DNA of 64,000 nucleotides, from NCBI GenBank assembly GCA_016213325.1, contig JACRAY010000015.1, forward strand, positions 186,001 through 250,000, written 5' to 3'. This stretch comes from Burkholderiales bacterium (GTDB lineage: Bacteria; Pseudomonadota; Gammaproteobacteria; Burkholderiales; Burkholderiaceae_C). Shown here piece by piece: positions 19,620 through 28,395 of the stretch. The notes under the pieces are model-generated. The model saw only the letters and a list, made by a program, of their open reading frames with translations, searched no databases and was not told the DNA's origin. Both the position numbers and the translations under genes were made by a program. Within the stretch, counting starts at the first letter, position 1. Every line of letters begins with the position of its first letter.

Positions 19620-20191
19620 AACTCGAATCCTTCGACCGCTTCGCTGCGGTCGCCACCGCCGCCGCGTGCGCCACCTTCGTGCTGGTCGCGATGCAGCCTG
19701 CGCATGCCGCCGACGCGCCCATGAGCGTCGAGAAAGCCGCGCGCGGCAAGTACCTGGTGTCCACCTCGGGCTGCATGGACTGCCACACGCCGTTCAAGAT
19801 GGGACCGAAAGGCCCCGAGTGGGACATGAGCCGCATGCTGGCGGGCCATCCCGAGAGCCTGGAGATGCCACCTGCGCCCAAGCTGCCCGATGGGCCCTGG
19901 GCGGTCGTTTCGTCCGGCAGCAACACGGCGCACGCGGGCCCGTGGGGCGTGAGCTTCACCGCCAACCTGACGCCCGACAAGGAGACCGGCCTGGGCAACT
20001 GGACGGTCAACGACTTCAAGGCCACGATCCGCACCGGCCGACACATGGGCCGCGGCCGCGAGATCCTGCCGCCGATGCCGATTCCGGTGTACAGCAACTT
20101 CAGCGACTCGGACCTGGAGGCGATCTTTGCGTACCTGCGCACGATCCCGGCGGTGAAGAATCGCGTGCCGGAACCGCGGACCCCTAAGTAG
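19616..20191 (+). CDS. Monoheme c-type cytochrome
   Basis: A 191-residue periplasmic cytochrome c. Signal peptide VLVAMQPAHAADA; one haem site CMDCHTPF (about residue 54); a possible axial Met late in PPMPIPVYSNF. The pattern GKYLVSTSGCMDCHTP and DLEAIFAYLRTIPAVKNRVP is that of cytochromes paired with dehydrogenases. AAGGAGAG precedes ATG 19616, which overlaps the stop of the diheme cytochrome. The two probably form an electron-transfer pair. The stop codon TAG is the first triplet of a long inverted repeat. Confidence 0.85.
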   Translation: MKLESFDRFAAVATAAACATFVLVAMQPAHAADAPMSVEKAARGKYLVSTSGCMDCHTPFKMGPKGPEWDMSRMLAGHPESLEMPPAPKLPDGPWAVVSSGSNTAHAGPWGVSFTANLTPDKETGLGNWTVNDFKATIRTGRHMGRGREILPPMPIPVYSNFSDSDLEAIFAYLRTIPAVKNRVPEPRTPK

Positions 20192-20320
20192 CTTCGGCTG
20201 AGGTCTTGAACGCAGAAGACGCAGAAGGAATACCAAAGACGGAGAAGAATCCAGGGGGTCCTTCTGCGATTTTTGTATTTCCTTCTGCGCCTTCTGCGTT
20301 CAAGACCCAAAACGAAGCTA
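20189..20320. repeat. 132-bp imperfect palindrome filling the gap between convergent genes
   Basis: The arms TAGCTTCG (20189-20196) / CGAAGCTA (20313-20320) and GGTCTTGAACGCAGAAG (20202-) / CTTCTGCGTTCAAGACC (20291-20307) extend nearly base for base to about 20233 / 20275. Partial pairing continues around a loop near AATCCAGGGGGTC. The outer triplets are the stop codons of both flanking genes. It could act as a bidirectional terminator and looks like a dispersed repeat unit. Confidence 0.75.
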
Positions 20321-23300
20321 CAAGCGGGCCCTCACTGCGCGATACAAGCCGCGCACCATCACCAGCGCCAGGATCCCCTCGAAGAACGTCACGAAAAACG
20401 CCACCACCGGGTTCCCCCGCTCGCGCCGCCGCTTGAACTTGGCGAAAGCGCGGTCGCGCGCCAGCTCGATGCTGTCGTAGAACGCCGGGACCACCAGCAG
20501 CGTGAGCACCGTCGACGTGATCGTGCCGCCGATGATGGCGATGGCGAGCGGCCGGTAGAAGCCCGCGCCTTCACCGAAGCCGATGGCCACCGGCAGCATG
20601 CCGGCAATCAGCGCAAAGGTGGTCATCAGGATCGGGCGCAGGCGCGCGCGGCCCGCGGCCATCAGCGCCTCTTCGCGGTCCTCGCCCGCCTGCTCGCGCT
20701 TGCGTGCGGCGTCCAGCAGCAGGATGGCGTTCTTCGCCACCAGCCCCATCAGCATGATGATGCCGATGAAGCTCATGAGGTTGAGCGTGCTGCCCGTGAC
20801 CAGCAGCGCCAGCACCACGCCGATCAGCGACAGCGGCAGCGAGATCATCACCGCCGCCGGTGCGGTGAACGAGCCGAACTGCATCACGAGGATCAGGTAC
20901 ATGAGGCCCACGCCCATGATCAGCGCGGTGAACATCGCGCCGAACACTTCCTTCTGGTCCTTGCCCGCGCCGCCCAGCTCCACGCCGTAGCCGGGCGGGA
21001 AGTTCATGGCCTGAGCCAGCTTCATCGCATCGGCAATCACCTCGCCCGACGCGCGGCCCTGCACGTTGGCAGACACCGAGATCATGCGGCGCGCGTCCAG
21101 GTGCTGGATCTGCGCCGGGCCTTCGCCCATCGACACCGAGGCGATCTGGTTCAGCGGCACCACCGCCTGGCTGCCGGCCACCGCAATCGGCAGGCGCTCC
21201 AGGTTGTCGGCGTCGACCCGGTCGTCCGGGTGCAGCCGCACCGCGACGTCGCGCGCCTGGCCGATCGGGTCGACCCAGTCGCCGACCTCGACGCCGGCAA
21301 AGGCGACGCGCAAGGCCTGCGCCGCATCGCTGACCGAGATGCCCAGCGAGTTGGCCAGGCCGCGGTTCAACTCGATCTTCAGTTCGTCCTTGGGCGCCTG
21401 CTCGGACAGCCCCACGTCCACCGCGCCCGGCACCTTGCGCAGGCGCTCCATGAAGGTGTTGGTGAGTCCGAGCAGCGTGCGCGCGTCGGCCCCGTAGAAC
21501 TGGATCTGCACCGGCTTGCGCACGCCGTTGTTCAGGTCGTCGAGCACCACGTACTCGGCGCCCACCAGCCGCGCCACGTGCGTGCGCAGCTCGGTGGCGA
21601 TCTGCGCCGCGCTGCGCTTGCGCTCGATGACCTTGCCGATGTTGATGTAGATACGGCCGCCGCCGGCGTTGATGTTGGCGTCCGTCGCCTGCACTTCCGG
21701 CAGCGCGCGGGCCAGCACCGCCGCCTGCTCCACCTTCAGGCGCGCATAGTCCAGGCTGGCGCTGGACGGCGTGCGCACGTCGATGGCGATCATGCGGCCG
21801 TCCTGCACCGGCAGGAAGCTCGAACCGCCGAACGCGGCATGCAGGCCGAGCGCGCCGACGAAGCTGCCGACCGCGGCCACCGCCATCCAGCGGCGGTGGT
21901 GCAGCGCCCACGCGATCACGTTGCCGTAGCGGTCGGCCTGGTGGTCGAACCAGTCGTTGAAGCGCGCCAGCAGCTTGCTCAGGCGGCTGCGATCCTGCTG
22001 GTGCGCATACCCGGGGGGGTCCCCCCAGTAGGCCGACAGCATCGGGTCGAGCGTGAACGAGATGAACAGGCTCACCATCACCGAGCAGGCCACCGTCAGC
22101 GCGAACGGCCGGAACCATTCGCCCGCCACGCCGGGCATCACCGCCACCGGGATGAAGATGGCAATGATCGAGAAGGTGGTGGCCGCCACCGCCATGCCGA
22201 TCTCGGCCGTGCCCACGCGCGCCGCCGTGATGCGGTCGGAACCGCGCTCCATGTGGCGCACGATGTTCTCGCGCACCACGATGGCGTCGTCGATCAGCAC
22301 GCCGATGGCAAGCGAGAGCCCCAGCAGCGTCATGAAGTTCAGCGAGTAGCCGCACAGCCACACGGCGATGAAGGCTGCGATGGCCGAGGTGGGCAGGCTC
22401 AGCGCCGTGATGAGCGTGGAGCGCCACGAGTTGAGGAACACGTAGACCACCAGGATCGTGAGCAGCGCGCCGAGCACCAGCGCCTCGATCACGTTGTTCA
22501 GGTTGGCCTGCGCGTCGATGCCGCCGTCGCGCGAGATGCCCAGCTTCGTGCCTTCGGGAAAGGTCTTGTTCAACTCGGCCACCAGCTCGCGCGCGCGCCG
22601 CGCCACGCTGACGGTGCTGCCGTCGCGCGTGCGGGTGATGGAGAGGCTCACGTTGTTCTTGCCGTTGCGCTGGCTGAACCCGGACAGCTCGGCGAAACCG
22701 TCGGTGGCAGTGGCCAACTGGCCCAGGCGCACGATCTCGCTGCCGCGGCGCTTGACGATGATCTGGCCGAACTCCGCGGGCGACTCGATGCGGCCCACCA
22801 GGCGGATGCTCTGCTCGTTGAGCGGCCCCACCACGCGGCCCACCGGCGCCGTGGTGTTCTGGCTGCGCACCGCTTCCACCACCTCGGCCACCGAGATGTT
22901 GAACTCGCGCAGTCGGTCGGCGCGCAGCAGGATGCTCAGCTCGCGCTTGAGCGCGCCGGTCACGGTGACCGTTGCCACGCCTTCCAGCGCGCGGAACTTG
23001 TCGGCCAGCTCGTCTTCGGCCAGGCGCGAGATGGCGGCGTGGGACAGCGTGGTGGACGCCAGCTCGATGTCCATGAAGGGCTGCGCCGCCGGGTCGCGCC
23101 GGCGGATCACCGGCTCGCGCATTTCCACCGGCAGCTTGTAGCGCACCGTGGAGATCGAGTTGCGCACCTCGTCGGCCGCCTCGATCATGTTCTTGCCGAA
23201 CTGGAAGAACAGCACGATGGAAGCGCTGCTGTCCTTGGCGGTGGAGCGGATCTGGTAGATGCCGGGGATGCCCTGCATCGACTTCTCGATGCGGTTGATC

Positions 23301-23488
23301 ACCTCGCGCTCCACCGTGTCGGGCGACGCGCCCGGGTAGGCGATTTCCACCGACAGCACCGGCTGCTCGACGTCGGGAATTTCGTTGACGCGCAGCTTGT
23401 TGAGCGCAAGCAGCCCCAATGCCATGAGCATCAGGATGAGGACCACCGTCACCAGCGGCCGGCGAATGCTGAAGTCCGAGAGGAACAT
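20318..23488 (-). CDS. RND multidrug efflux inner-membrane transporter (HAE1 family)
   Basis: A 1056-residue proton-driven RND permease of the MexF/AcrB class, pumping drugs or solvents through a tripartite envelope complex. It starts MFLSDFSIRRPLVTVVLIL (TM1). The first periplasmic loop is followed by TM2-6 with the family motif LLGLSLAIGVLIDDAIVVREN, whose adjacent Asp pair (about 404-405) carries protons. The second half repeats the pattern (LMSFIGIIMLMGLVAKNAILLLDAARKRE). Length is normal. ATG 23488 lies 3 bp after the adaptor stop, forming a two-gene operon; no outer-membrane channel gene is adjacent. The stop lies in the 132-bp palindrome. Confidence 0.94.
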   Translation of the reverse strand: MFLSDFSIRRPLVTVVLILMLMALGLLALNKLRVNEIPDVEQPVLSVEIAYPGASPDTVEREVINRIEKSMQGIPGIYQIRSTAKDSSASIVLFFQFGKNMIEAADEVRNSISTVRYKLPVEMREPVIRRRDPAAQPFMDIELASTTLSHAAISRLAEDELADKFRALEGVATVTVTGALKRELSILLRADRLREFNISVAEVVEAVRSQNTTAPVGRVVGPLNEQSIRLVGRIESPAEFGQIIVKRRGSEIVRLGQLATATDGFAELSGFSQRNGKNNVSLSITRTRDGSTVSVARRARELVAELNKTFPEGTKLGISRDGGIDAQANLNNVIEALVLGALLTILVVYVFLNSWRSTLITALSLPTSAIAAFIAVWLCGYSLNFMTLLGLSLAIGVLIDDAIVVRENIVRHMERGSDRITAARVGTAEIGMAVAATTFSIIAIFIPVAVMPGVAGEWFRPFALTVACSVMVSLFISFTLDPMLSAYWGDPPGYAHQQDRSRLSKLLARFNDWFDHQADRYGNVIAWALHHRRWMAVAAVGSFVGALGLHAAFGGSSFLPVQDGRMIAIDVRTPSSASLDYARLKVEQAAVLARALPEVQATDANINAGGGRIYINIGKVIERKRSAAQIATELRTHVARLVGAEYVVLDDLNNGVRKPVQIQFYGADARTLLGLTNTFMERLRKVPGAVDVGLSEQAPKDELKIELNRGLANSLGISVSDAAQALRVAFAGVEVGDWVDPIGQARDVAVRLHPDDRVDADNLERLPIAVAGSQAVVPLNQIASVSMGEGPAQIQHLDARRMISVSANVQGRASGEVIADAMKLAQAMNFPPGYGVELGGAGKDQKEVFGAMFTALIMGVGLMYLILVMQFGSFTAPAAVMISLPLSLIGVVLALLVTGSTLNLMSFIGIIMLMGLVAKNAILLLDAARKREQAGEDREEALMAAGRARLRPILMTTFALIAGMLPVAIGFGEGAGFYRPLAIAIIGGTITSTVLTLLVVPAFYDSIELARDRAFAKFKRRRERGNPVVAFFVTFFEGILALVMVRGLYRAVRARL

Positions 23489-23491
23489 GGC

Positions 23492-24637
23492 TCAGCGCCC
23501 GAGGATGGCGGCCGAGGCGGCGGCCGTTGCGGCGGAGGCGGCAGGCAGAGCCTCCTGCACCGCCTGGCCGTCTTTCAGCGTGCCCACCGGGTGGCGCAGC
23601 AGGCGGTCGCCTTCGGCCAGGCCGCCCTTCACCACCCAGTCGCCGCGGCGCGGGTCGCGGTCGCCCAGCGTGAGCGCCACTTTCTGGATCGACTTGTCCT
23701 TCAGGCGCCAGGCCCAGGCCTTGTCGCCTTCGCGCACGATGGCCGAAGCCGGCAGCACCAGTGCCTGCGAGCCGCCGGCCTCCACGCGGCCTTCGGCATA
23801 CAGGCCGGCCAGGCGCACCGGCGCTTCGGCCGTGAAGTCGACCAGCACTTCGATCTGGCGCGTGGCGGCGTTCGCCGTGGGGCTCACGCGGCGGATGCGG
23901 CCTTCGAAGTCGCGCGTGCCGAATCCGTTGACGCGGAAAGCCACCTTTTGCCCGGTGGCCACCGACTGGATCGCCTCGGCCGAGACCAGGCCTTCCATGC
24001 GCAGGCTGCGCGGGTCGATGACCTTCAGCAGTTCCTTGCCGACCTGCGCGGTATCGCCGGCCGACGCCTTGCGGTCGCTCACGATGCCGTCGAAGGGTGC
24101 GCGCACTTCGGTGCGCTGCAGCTGCTGGCGCGCCTGCACCACGCGGGCATGCGCCGCCGCCAAATCGCTTTGCGTGGTGTTGCGGCGCACTTCGGCGTCT
24201 TCCATGGCCGCGGCCGACGTCATGCCGGATTCGCGCAGCGTCTTCTGGCGCTGCACCTGGCGCTGCGCCTGGTCGAAGGCCTGGGCGGCGGCGCGCTCGG
24301 CTTCCTGCGCCGACAGCAGGCTGTCGCGGATGGCGGTGTCGTCCAGCCGCACCAGCAGGTCACCCCGGCGCACGGCGTCGCCGTTGTCCTTGTGCACCGC
24401 GGTGACCACGGCGGAAATCTCCGCCCGCAGGTCGGCGCGGCGTTCCGGCTGGATGCTGCCGGTGATGAGCGGCCCTGAAGCCACCGTGCCTGTCGTGAGG
24501 GTGACCACATCCTGCGGCGCGATGAGCAGTGCGGGGGTGGGGGCCGGCTTGGCCACGGCGTCGGAGCCGGGGCCGGACTTGCCGCAGCCGGCGAGTGAAA
24601 TGGCGATGAGCGCCAGGATGGCGGCGTGCTGGAGCAT
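23492..24637 (-). CDS. RND efflux periplasmic adaptor (membrane fusion protein)
   Basis: A 381-residue lipoprotein adaptor. The lipobox LAGC puts the lipidated Cys at about residue 18. The lipoyl-type halves are GDLLVRLDDTAIRDSLLSAQ and VRAPFDGIVSDRKASAGD, separated by an alpha-hairpin of ~70 residues; the barrel and membrane-proximal domains follow. The C-terminal tail is Ala-rich. It starts at ATG 24637 with a weak ribosome-binding site and a 162-bp upstream gap presumably holding the promoter. It is co-transcribed with the RND permease 3 bp downstream. Confidence 0.92.
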   Translation of the reverse strand: MLQHAAILALIAISLAGCGKSGPGSDAVAKPAPTPALLIAPQDVVTLTTGTVASGPLITGSIQPERRADLRAEISAVVTAVHKDNGDAVRRGDLLVRLDDTAIRDSLLSAQEAERAAAQAFDQAQRQVQRQKTLRESGMTSAAAMEDAEVRRNTTQSDLAAAHARVVQARQQLQRTEVRAPFDGIVSDRKASAGDTAQVGKELLKVIDPRSLRMEGLVSAEAIQSVATGQKVAFRVNGFGTRDFEGRIRRVSPTANAATRQIEVLVDFTAEAPVRLAGLYAEGRVEAGGSQALVLPASAIVREGDKAWAWRLKDKSIQKVALTLGDRDPRRGDWVVKGGLAEGDRLLRHPVGTLKDGQAVQEALPAASAATAAASAAILGR

Positions 24638-24799
24638 GGGTGCCCTGTCTCTTGAACTGGTAGGTGGAAGGTTCCGGTCTTCCCTTTTGGGGTGGCGGAT
24701 ACTACCAAGGCTTGGATGCTACGCCCTCCCCCATGCGACAGGCTGCAGGAATGGGGCACTTTTCCGCCGGATGGCGGGGGTGAACGGGGCGGGTTGGGG

Positions 24800-25591
24800 T
24801 TAACCCTTCAGTCGGCCCTTGACCGCGTTGGCGCGGGCGTTCCAGGTGATGCGGCCCGCGGCGTCCGGCGCTTGGCGCGAGCGCAGCCGCTCTTTCAGCC
24901 GGTGGCGCACCTCGTCCGGCAGGCTGGCCATCTTCTGGCGGATGGAGGTGCCGAGCATGGCGATCTCCCACAATTCGTCGAAGCTTTCGAACGTCCGCTG
25001 CACGCTGAACTGGGTGGTGTGGACGTCGACGAAGCCTGCCTCGGTCCACAGCTTTTGCAGCGAGTCGAGGCGCTCCGCGCCGGCGCTGGGCGGCAGGTTG
25101 GGTGGCTGGCCTTCAGCGCGCATTTCGGCCAGCAGCGGCTCCAGTGGAAAGCCCCCTTCCAGGATGTCCCAGGCATAGGCGCAGGCGCCACCGCCGGGCC
25201 TGAGCACGCGGGCCATTTCGCGCACGCCCTGGGCCGGGTCGGGCACGAAGAAGATCACCAGCGCCATGGCGGCGGCGTCGAACTGGCCGTGCTCGAAGGG
25301 CAGCGCCTCGGCGCCGCCTTTCGCGAACCTGGCGAGCCGGGCTGCCGGCCTTTGCCGCGCGAACTCGAGCTGCGCGTCGGACGGGTCGATGCCATGCACC
25401 GACTTCGGCGCGCAGCGGTCCACCAGCAGTTCGGTGAAGGCGCCGTTGCCGCAGCCCACGTCGACCCAGCGCAGGCCGGGCGCCGGCTGCAGCCAGTCGA
25501 GGAACACCCCGCCGGCGATGCGGCTCCACGTACCCATCATGCGCTCGTAGCCGGCGCCGTCGTCGAAGCGGATCGGGGTGGGATCGGTCAT
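24800..25591 (-). CDS. Class I SAM-dependent methyltransferase
   Basis: A 263-residue methyltransferase related to UbiE/MenG-like enzymes. Motif I VDVGCGNGAFTELL, acidic residue in VHGIDPSDAQLEFA, motif GAEALPFEHGQFDAAAMALVIFF and post-motif MARVLRPGGGACAYAWD are all in order. The C-terminal ~100 residues are helical and substrate-specific; the acceptor is unknown. It is the last gene of the five-gene operon starting at 27919, with its ATG overlapping the HAD gene stop (ATGA). Confidence 0.87.
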   Translation of the reverse strand: MTDPTPIRFDDGAGYERMMGTWSRIAGGVFLDWLQPAPGLRWVDVGCGNGAFTELLVDRCAPKSVHGIDPSDAQLEFARQRPAARLARFAKGGAEALPFEHGQFDAAAMALVIFFVPDPAQGVREMARVLRPGGGACAYAWDILEGGFPLEPLLAEMRAEGQPPNLPPSAGAERLDSLQKLWTEAGFVDVHTTQFSVQRTFESFDELWEIAMLGTSIRQKMASLPDEVRHRLKERLRSRQAPDAAGRITWNARANAVKGRLKG

Positions 25592-26253
25592 AGCAGTGCA
25601 GGCAGTTGCGCCAGGTCGGTAAAGATACGCGAGGCCCCGGCTTTCAGCAACGCACCCGCCGCGTCGTGCCCCGCTTCGGGCGGGCTGTAGCCGTAGGTGG
25701 TGGCGCCCGCCGCCACGCCGGCGGTGACGCCGGTGACGGTGTCTTCGACCACCAGGCAGCGCGCCGCGTCGACCTGCAGCGCCGCCGCGGCCGCCAGGTA
25801 GACGTCGGGCGCGGGCTTGGAACGCGGCACCTCATGGCCGCTGAACACGCGGCCGCGGAAGTACGGCATGAGCCCGCACTTTTCCAGCTGCAGTTCGACC
25901 TTGAAGCGATCCGCGCCCGAACACACGGCGATGCGGCCGCCCGCGAGCTTGTGGATGCGCGCGGCGGCCTCGACCGCGTTGCGGATCGGCAGCACGCGCT
26001 CGACCAGGGCCGCATTGCGGCGCTCGCGAAAGCGCGCGAGCCATTCGTCGGCCAGCGGCCGGCCGGTGTGCGCCTCGATCAGGGCGGCTTCGTCCTTCAC
26101 CGCCTTGCCGACGAAGATGCGCATGCACTCCGCCGGCGTGAGTTGCCAGCCGAGTTCGCCCAGCATGTCGCGCAGCACGCCGTTGGTGATGGGTTCGCTG
26201 TCGACCAGCACGCCGTCGCAATCGAACAGCACGGCGTCGAACTTCGCTTGCAT
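25588..26253 (-). CDS. HAD-superfamily phosphatase / phosphoglucomutase-like hydrolase
   Basis: A 221-residue HAD subfamily I hydrolase with a cap domain. The nucleophile motif is FDCDGVLVDSE (Asp at about residues 10 and 12); motif II Ser is in AVCSGADRF; the motif III Lys is in PRSKPAPDVYL; and motif IV is VVEDTVTGVTAG. It resembles YieH and beta-phosphoglucomutase-like members; the substrate is unknown. It overlaps the downstream methyltransferase start by 4 bp and begins 6 bp after the metallophosphoesterase stop. Confidence 0.88.
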   Translation of the reverse strand: MQAKFDAVLFDCDGVLVDSEPITNGVLRDMLGELGWQLTPAECMRIFVGKAVKDEAALIEAHTGRPLADEWLARFRERRNAALVERVLPIRNAVEAAARIHKLAGGRIAVCSGADRFKVELQLEKCGLMPYFRGRVFSGHEVPRSKPAPDVYLAAAAALQVDAARCLVVEDTVTGVTAGVAAGATTYGYSPPEAGHDAAGALLKAGASRIFTDLAQLPALL

Positions 26254-26259
26254 GGGCCG

Positions 26260-27093
26260 TTATTGTGCGCGCACCGTGACCAGCACCCATTCGGGCCGCA
26301 TGTTGAAGCGCACCGGCAGGATGCTCACGCCGAGGCCGCTGGTCACGTACATCGTGTTGGGCCCGTGGCGCACCCAGCCGTAGGCCCATTCACGCGGCGC
26401 GGCCGTCGGGATCTGCAGCGCGCCGTAAAAGGGCAACGAGACCTGGCCGCCGTGCGTGTGGCCGGCTACGAGCAGGCCGCTGAGCGCGGGCAGGTCCTTC
26501 AGGGTGGCCGGGTCGTGCATGGCCACCAGCACCTGCGCGCCGGGCGGCACGCGTGCCAATGCCTTGCGCGGCTGCGCGTGGCCGGTGAAGTCGTCGCCGA
26601 TGCCCACCACCCACAGCGGCGTGCCCGGCAGCAGCACCGCTTCGTTCTCCAGCACGGTGATGCCGCGCGCCTGCAACGCTGCCGCGAGGCCCGGCGCGTC
26701 CTGCCACCAGTCGTGGTTGCCCAGCACGGCGAACACGCCGTGCTTCGCGCGCAGGCTGCCCAGGATGTCCACGACCTGCTGCGCCGGGACGGCCTGCGAA
26801 GGATCGTCGATCTCGCTGGCGAAGAAGTCGCCCGGCAGCAGCACCACGTCGGGTTGCGCCGCATTGATGTCGGCCACGATCGCGCGGGCGCGCTCCGGCG
26901 TCATGACGCGCCAGAAGGCGCGGTGCGAGACGTGCCAGTCCGCTGCCACCGCCACCTTCAAGGCGTCGGGGCCCTGCCAGCGCGGCACCACCAGTGTGCT
27001 GGTGGTCTGCACCACCCAGCGCGGCTCGACGAGCACGGCGTAGGCCGCCAGCAGCCCGATCGCCAGCCACGGCAGGAGGCGCCGCGCCTTCAT
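26260..27093 (-). CDS. Membrane-anchored metallophosphoesterase (YaeI-like)
   Basis: A 277-residue calcineurin-like phosphoesterase with an N-terminal membrane helix (LLPWLAIGLLAAYAVLV). Metal-binding motifs appear in order: AADWHVSHRA (D-x-H), VLLPGDFFAS (GD), VLGNHDWW (GNHD), a His in VAMHDPA and GHTHGGQ (GHxH). The architecture matches YaeI-type phosphodiesterases acting at the membrane face. Its ATG overlaps the YchJ stop (ATGA). The substrate is unknown. Confidence 0.88.
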   Translation of the reverse strand: MKARRLLPWLAIGLLAAYAVLVEPRWVVQTTSTLVVPRWQGPDALKVAVAADWHVSHRAFWRVMTPERARAIVADINAAQPDVVLLPGDFFASEIDDPSQAVPAQQVVDILGSLRAKHGVFAVLGNHDWWQDAPGLAAALQARGITVLENEAVLLPGTPLWVVGIGDDFTGHAQPRKALARVPPGAQVLVAMHDPATLKDLPALSGLLVAGHTHGGQVSLPFYGALQIPTAAPREWAYGWVRHGPNTMYVTSGLGVSILPVRFNMRPEWVLVTVRAQ

Positions 27094-27503
27094 GGCAGGT
27101 GGTCGCCGTCCACGTAATACCAACGCCCGTCTTCGCGCAAGAAGCGGCTTCGCTCACGCAGGCGGCTGGCGCGGCCATCGTTGCGCACGCGGGCCACGAA
27201 TTCGACTTCGGCGTGGGCGTCGTCGATGGCCCGGTGCTCCTTGACTTCCAGGCCCAGCCACTTCGCGCCCGGCTCGAACGTCACGCGCGACGGCCGCCGG
27301 CTGGCGTGCCAGGTGGCCAGCAGGTAGCCGGCATCCTCCAGTACGAAGGCGCTGTAGCGCGATCGCATCAGCGACTCGGCGTCGGGTGCTGGCCGGCCTT
27401 CGAAGTCGGCCAGGTAGCGGCCGCAGCACTGTGCGAAAGCGAGCGGCCTTTCCTTGGCTCCTGTACGGCCGCATGGGCAGGCGGCCCGCTCGTCCACGGT
27501 CAT
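27090..27503 (-). CDS. YchJ-family protein (SEC-C zinc-binding and NTF2-like)
   Basis: A 137-residue YchJ/UPF0225-like protein. The N-terminal zinc site is CPCGRTGAKERPLAFAQCCGRYL; the following NTF2-like domain has AESLMRSRYSAFVLEDAGYLLATWH and FVARVRNDGRASRLRERSRFLREDGRWYYVDG. The biochemical function is unknown. The ATG at 27503 overlaps the rhodanese stop, and its own stop overlaps the next ATG, so it is tightly coupled in the operon. Confidence 0.9.
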   Translation of the reverse strand: MTVDERAACPCGRTGAKERPLAFAQCCGRYLADFEGRPAPDAESLMRSRYSAFVLEDAGYLLATWHASRRPSRVTFEPGAKWLGLEVKEHRAIDDAHAEVEFVARVRNDGRASRLRERSRFLREDGRWYYVDGDHLP

Positions 27504-27919
27504 TTCGCCTTCTTCGCCTTGCGCTCTTCCATCGTTTCGGTGGGGCCGCCCTTGGCCTGCCACTCGGTGTAGCCGCCTTCCATGTGGGCCACGTTGGTCA
27601 TGCCCATGTCCTGCAGCGACTTGGCCGCCAGCGCGCTGCGCCAGCCGAGGTTGCAGAACAGCACGAACTCCTTCGTTTCGTCGGCGAACACCTTCTTGAA
27701 GTAGGGCGACGCGGGGTCGACCCAGAACTCCAGCATGCAGCGCGGCATGTGGGCGCTGCCGGGCACGGTGCCTTCGTGCTGCAGTTCACGCACGTCGCGG
27801 ATGTCCAGCAACAGCAGCTTGGGGTCGCCGCTGCGCGCGAGCACTTCGTCCACCGAATAGGTCTTCACCTGCGTCAGCGCTTCGTCGACCAGTGCGCGAT
27901 AGCCTTTGGTAATGGGCAT
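27500..27919 (-). CDS. Rhodanese-like sulfurtransferase domain protein
   Basis: A 139-residue single-domain rhodanese with the active-site loop FCNLGWRSALAA, with catalytic Cys at about residue 87. Asp-containing LLLDIRDVRELQHEGTVPGSAHMPR is the typical substrate-side motif. It probably transfers persulfide sulfur in the cytoplasm. The Lys-rich tail (ERKAKKAK) is unusual. AAGGAG is 8 nt upstream of ATG 27919, the first gene of a five-gene operon whose other junctions overlap or nearly touch. Confidence 0.9.
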   Translation of the reverse strand: MPITKGYRALVDEALTQVKTYSVDEVLARSGDPKLLLLDIRDVRELQHEGTVPGSAHMPRCMLEFWVDPASPYFKKVFADETKEFVLFCNLGWRSALAAKSLQDMGMTNVAHMEGGYTEWQAKGGPTETMEERKAKKAK

Positions 27920-27961
27920 GGGGCTGCTCCTTGATGCCGGGATAGTCTAGTGCCAGCCGCA

Positions 27962-27984
27962 GGGTGGCAGCTCTGCTGCCCACC
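27962..27984. repeat. GGGTGGGC-type palindrome, copy 1 (imperfect)
   Basis: GGTGGCAGC-TCT-GCTGCCCACC hairpin (one base short on the left arm) immediately after the stop codon of the MAPEG gene. It shares sequence, including the trailing AGCTCA, with the copy at 31210-31232. Confidence 0.55.
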
Positions 27985-27987
27985 AGC

Positions 27988-28395
27988 TCAGGCCAGCAAC
28001 CTCACCGCCCACCACACGCCGATCGCCATCTGCACCACGAAGGCGGTGAAGCGCAGCGTGACGGCCACCTCGCTCAGCGACCACAGGTGCAGCGACGACT
28101 GCACGATGCGCGCGCCCAGCAGCCACAGGGCCAGCGGGTCGGTGACGGCCGCGCGGTTGGTGGCCAGCGCCAGCAGCATCAGCCCGCCGAAGATCGGCAG
28201 GCCTTCGAGGCAGTTGGCATGCGCGCGCGCCAGCCGCTGCATGAAGGGCGACAGGTTGCTGTTGTCCGGCCGGAAGCCGTTGGCCGGTACCTGCCTGGCA
28301 AGGACCATCTTGGAACGGATGCCCTCCATCAGGGCCAGCAGGAACAGCGTCCAGGCGATGAAGCCGGCGAGAGCCAGCGCGGTGGTCGAAGTCAT
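27988..28395 (-). CDS. MAPEG-family membrane protein
   Basis: A 135-residue integral membrane protein with four hydrophobic helices, of the MAPEG (membrane-associated eicosanoid/glutathione metabolism) family. Family residues include the LARAHANCLEGLPIFGGLML segment (helix 2, with the conserved E-x3-F region) and LWSLSEVAVTLRFTAFVVQMAIG. AGGAGG precedes ATG 28395, which overlaps the frameshifted cyclase's stop (ATGA). It may be a glutathione-linked enzyme, unproven. A GGGTGGGC hairpin follows the stop. Confidence 0.8.
   Translation of the reverse strand: MTSTTALALAGFIAWTLFLLALMEGIRSKMVLARQVPANGFRPDNSNLSPFMQRLARAHANCLEGLPIFGGLMLLALATNRAAVTDPLALWLLGARIVQSSLHLWSLSEVAVTLRFTAFVVQMAIGVWWAVRLLA

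Noticed and set aside
20273..24478. A 1401-codon open frame on the plus strand opposite the RND genes
   Set aside because: His/Arg/Gln-rich composition and no domain pattern; it is the third-position shadow of the GC-rich RND and adaptor genes, which have clear motifs and starts.
27090..27093. ATGA junctions as possible annotation errors
   Set aside because: Family-conserved starts and ends support the overlaps at several operon junctions.
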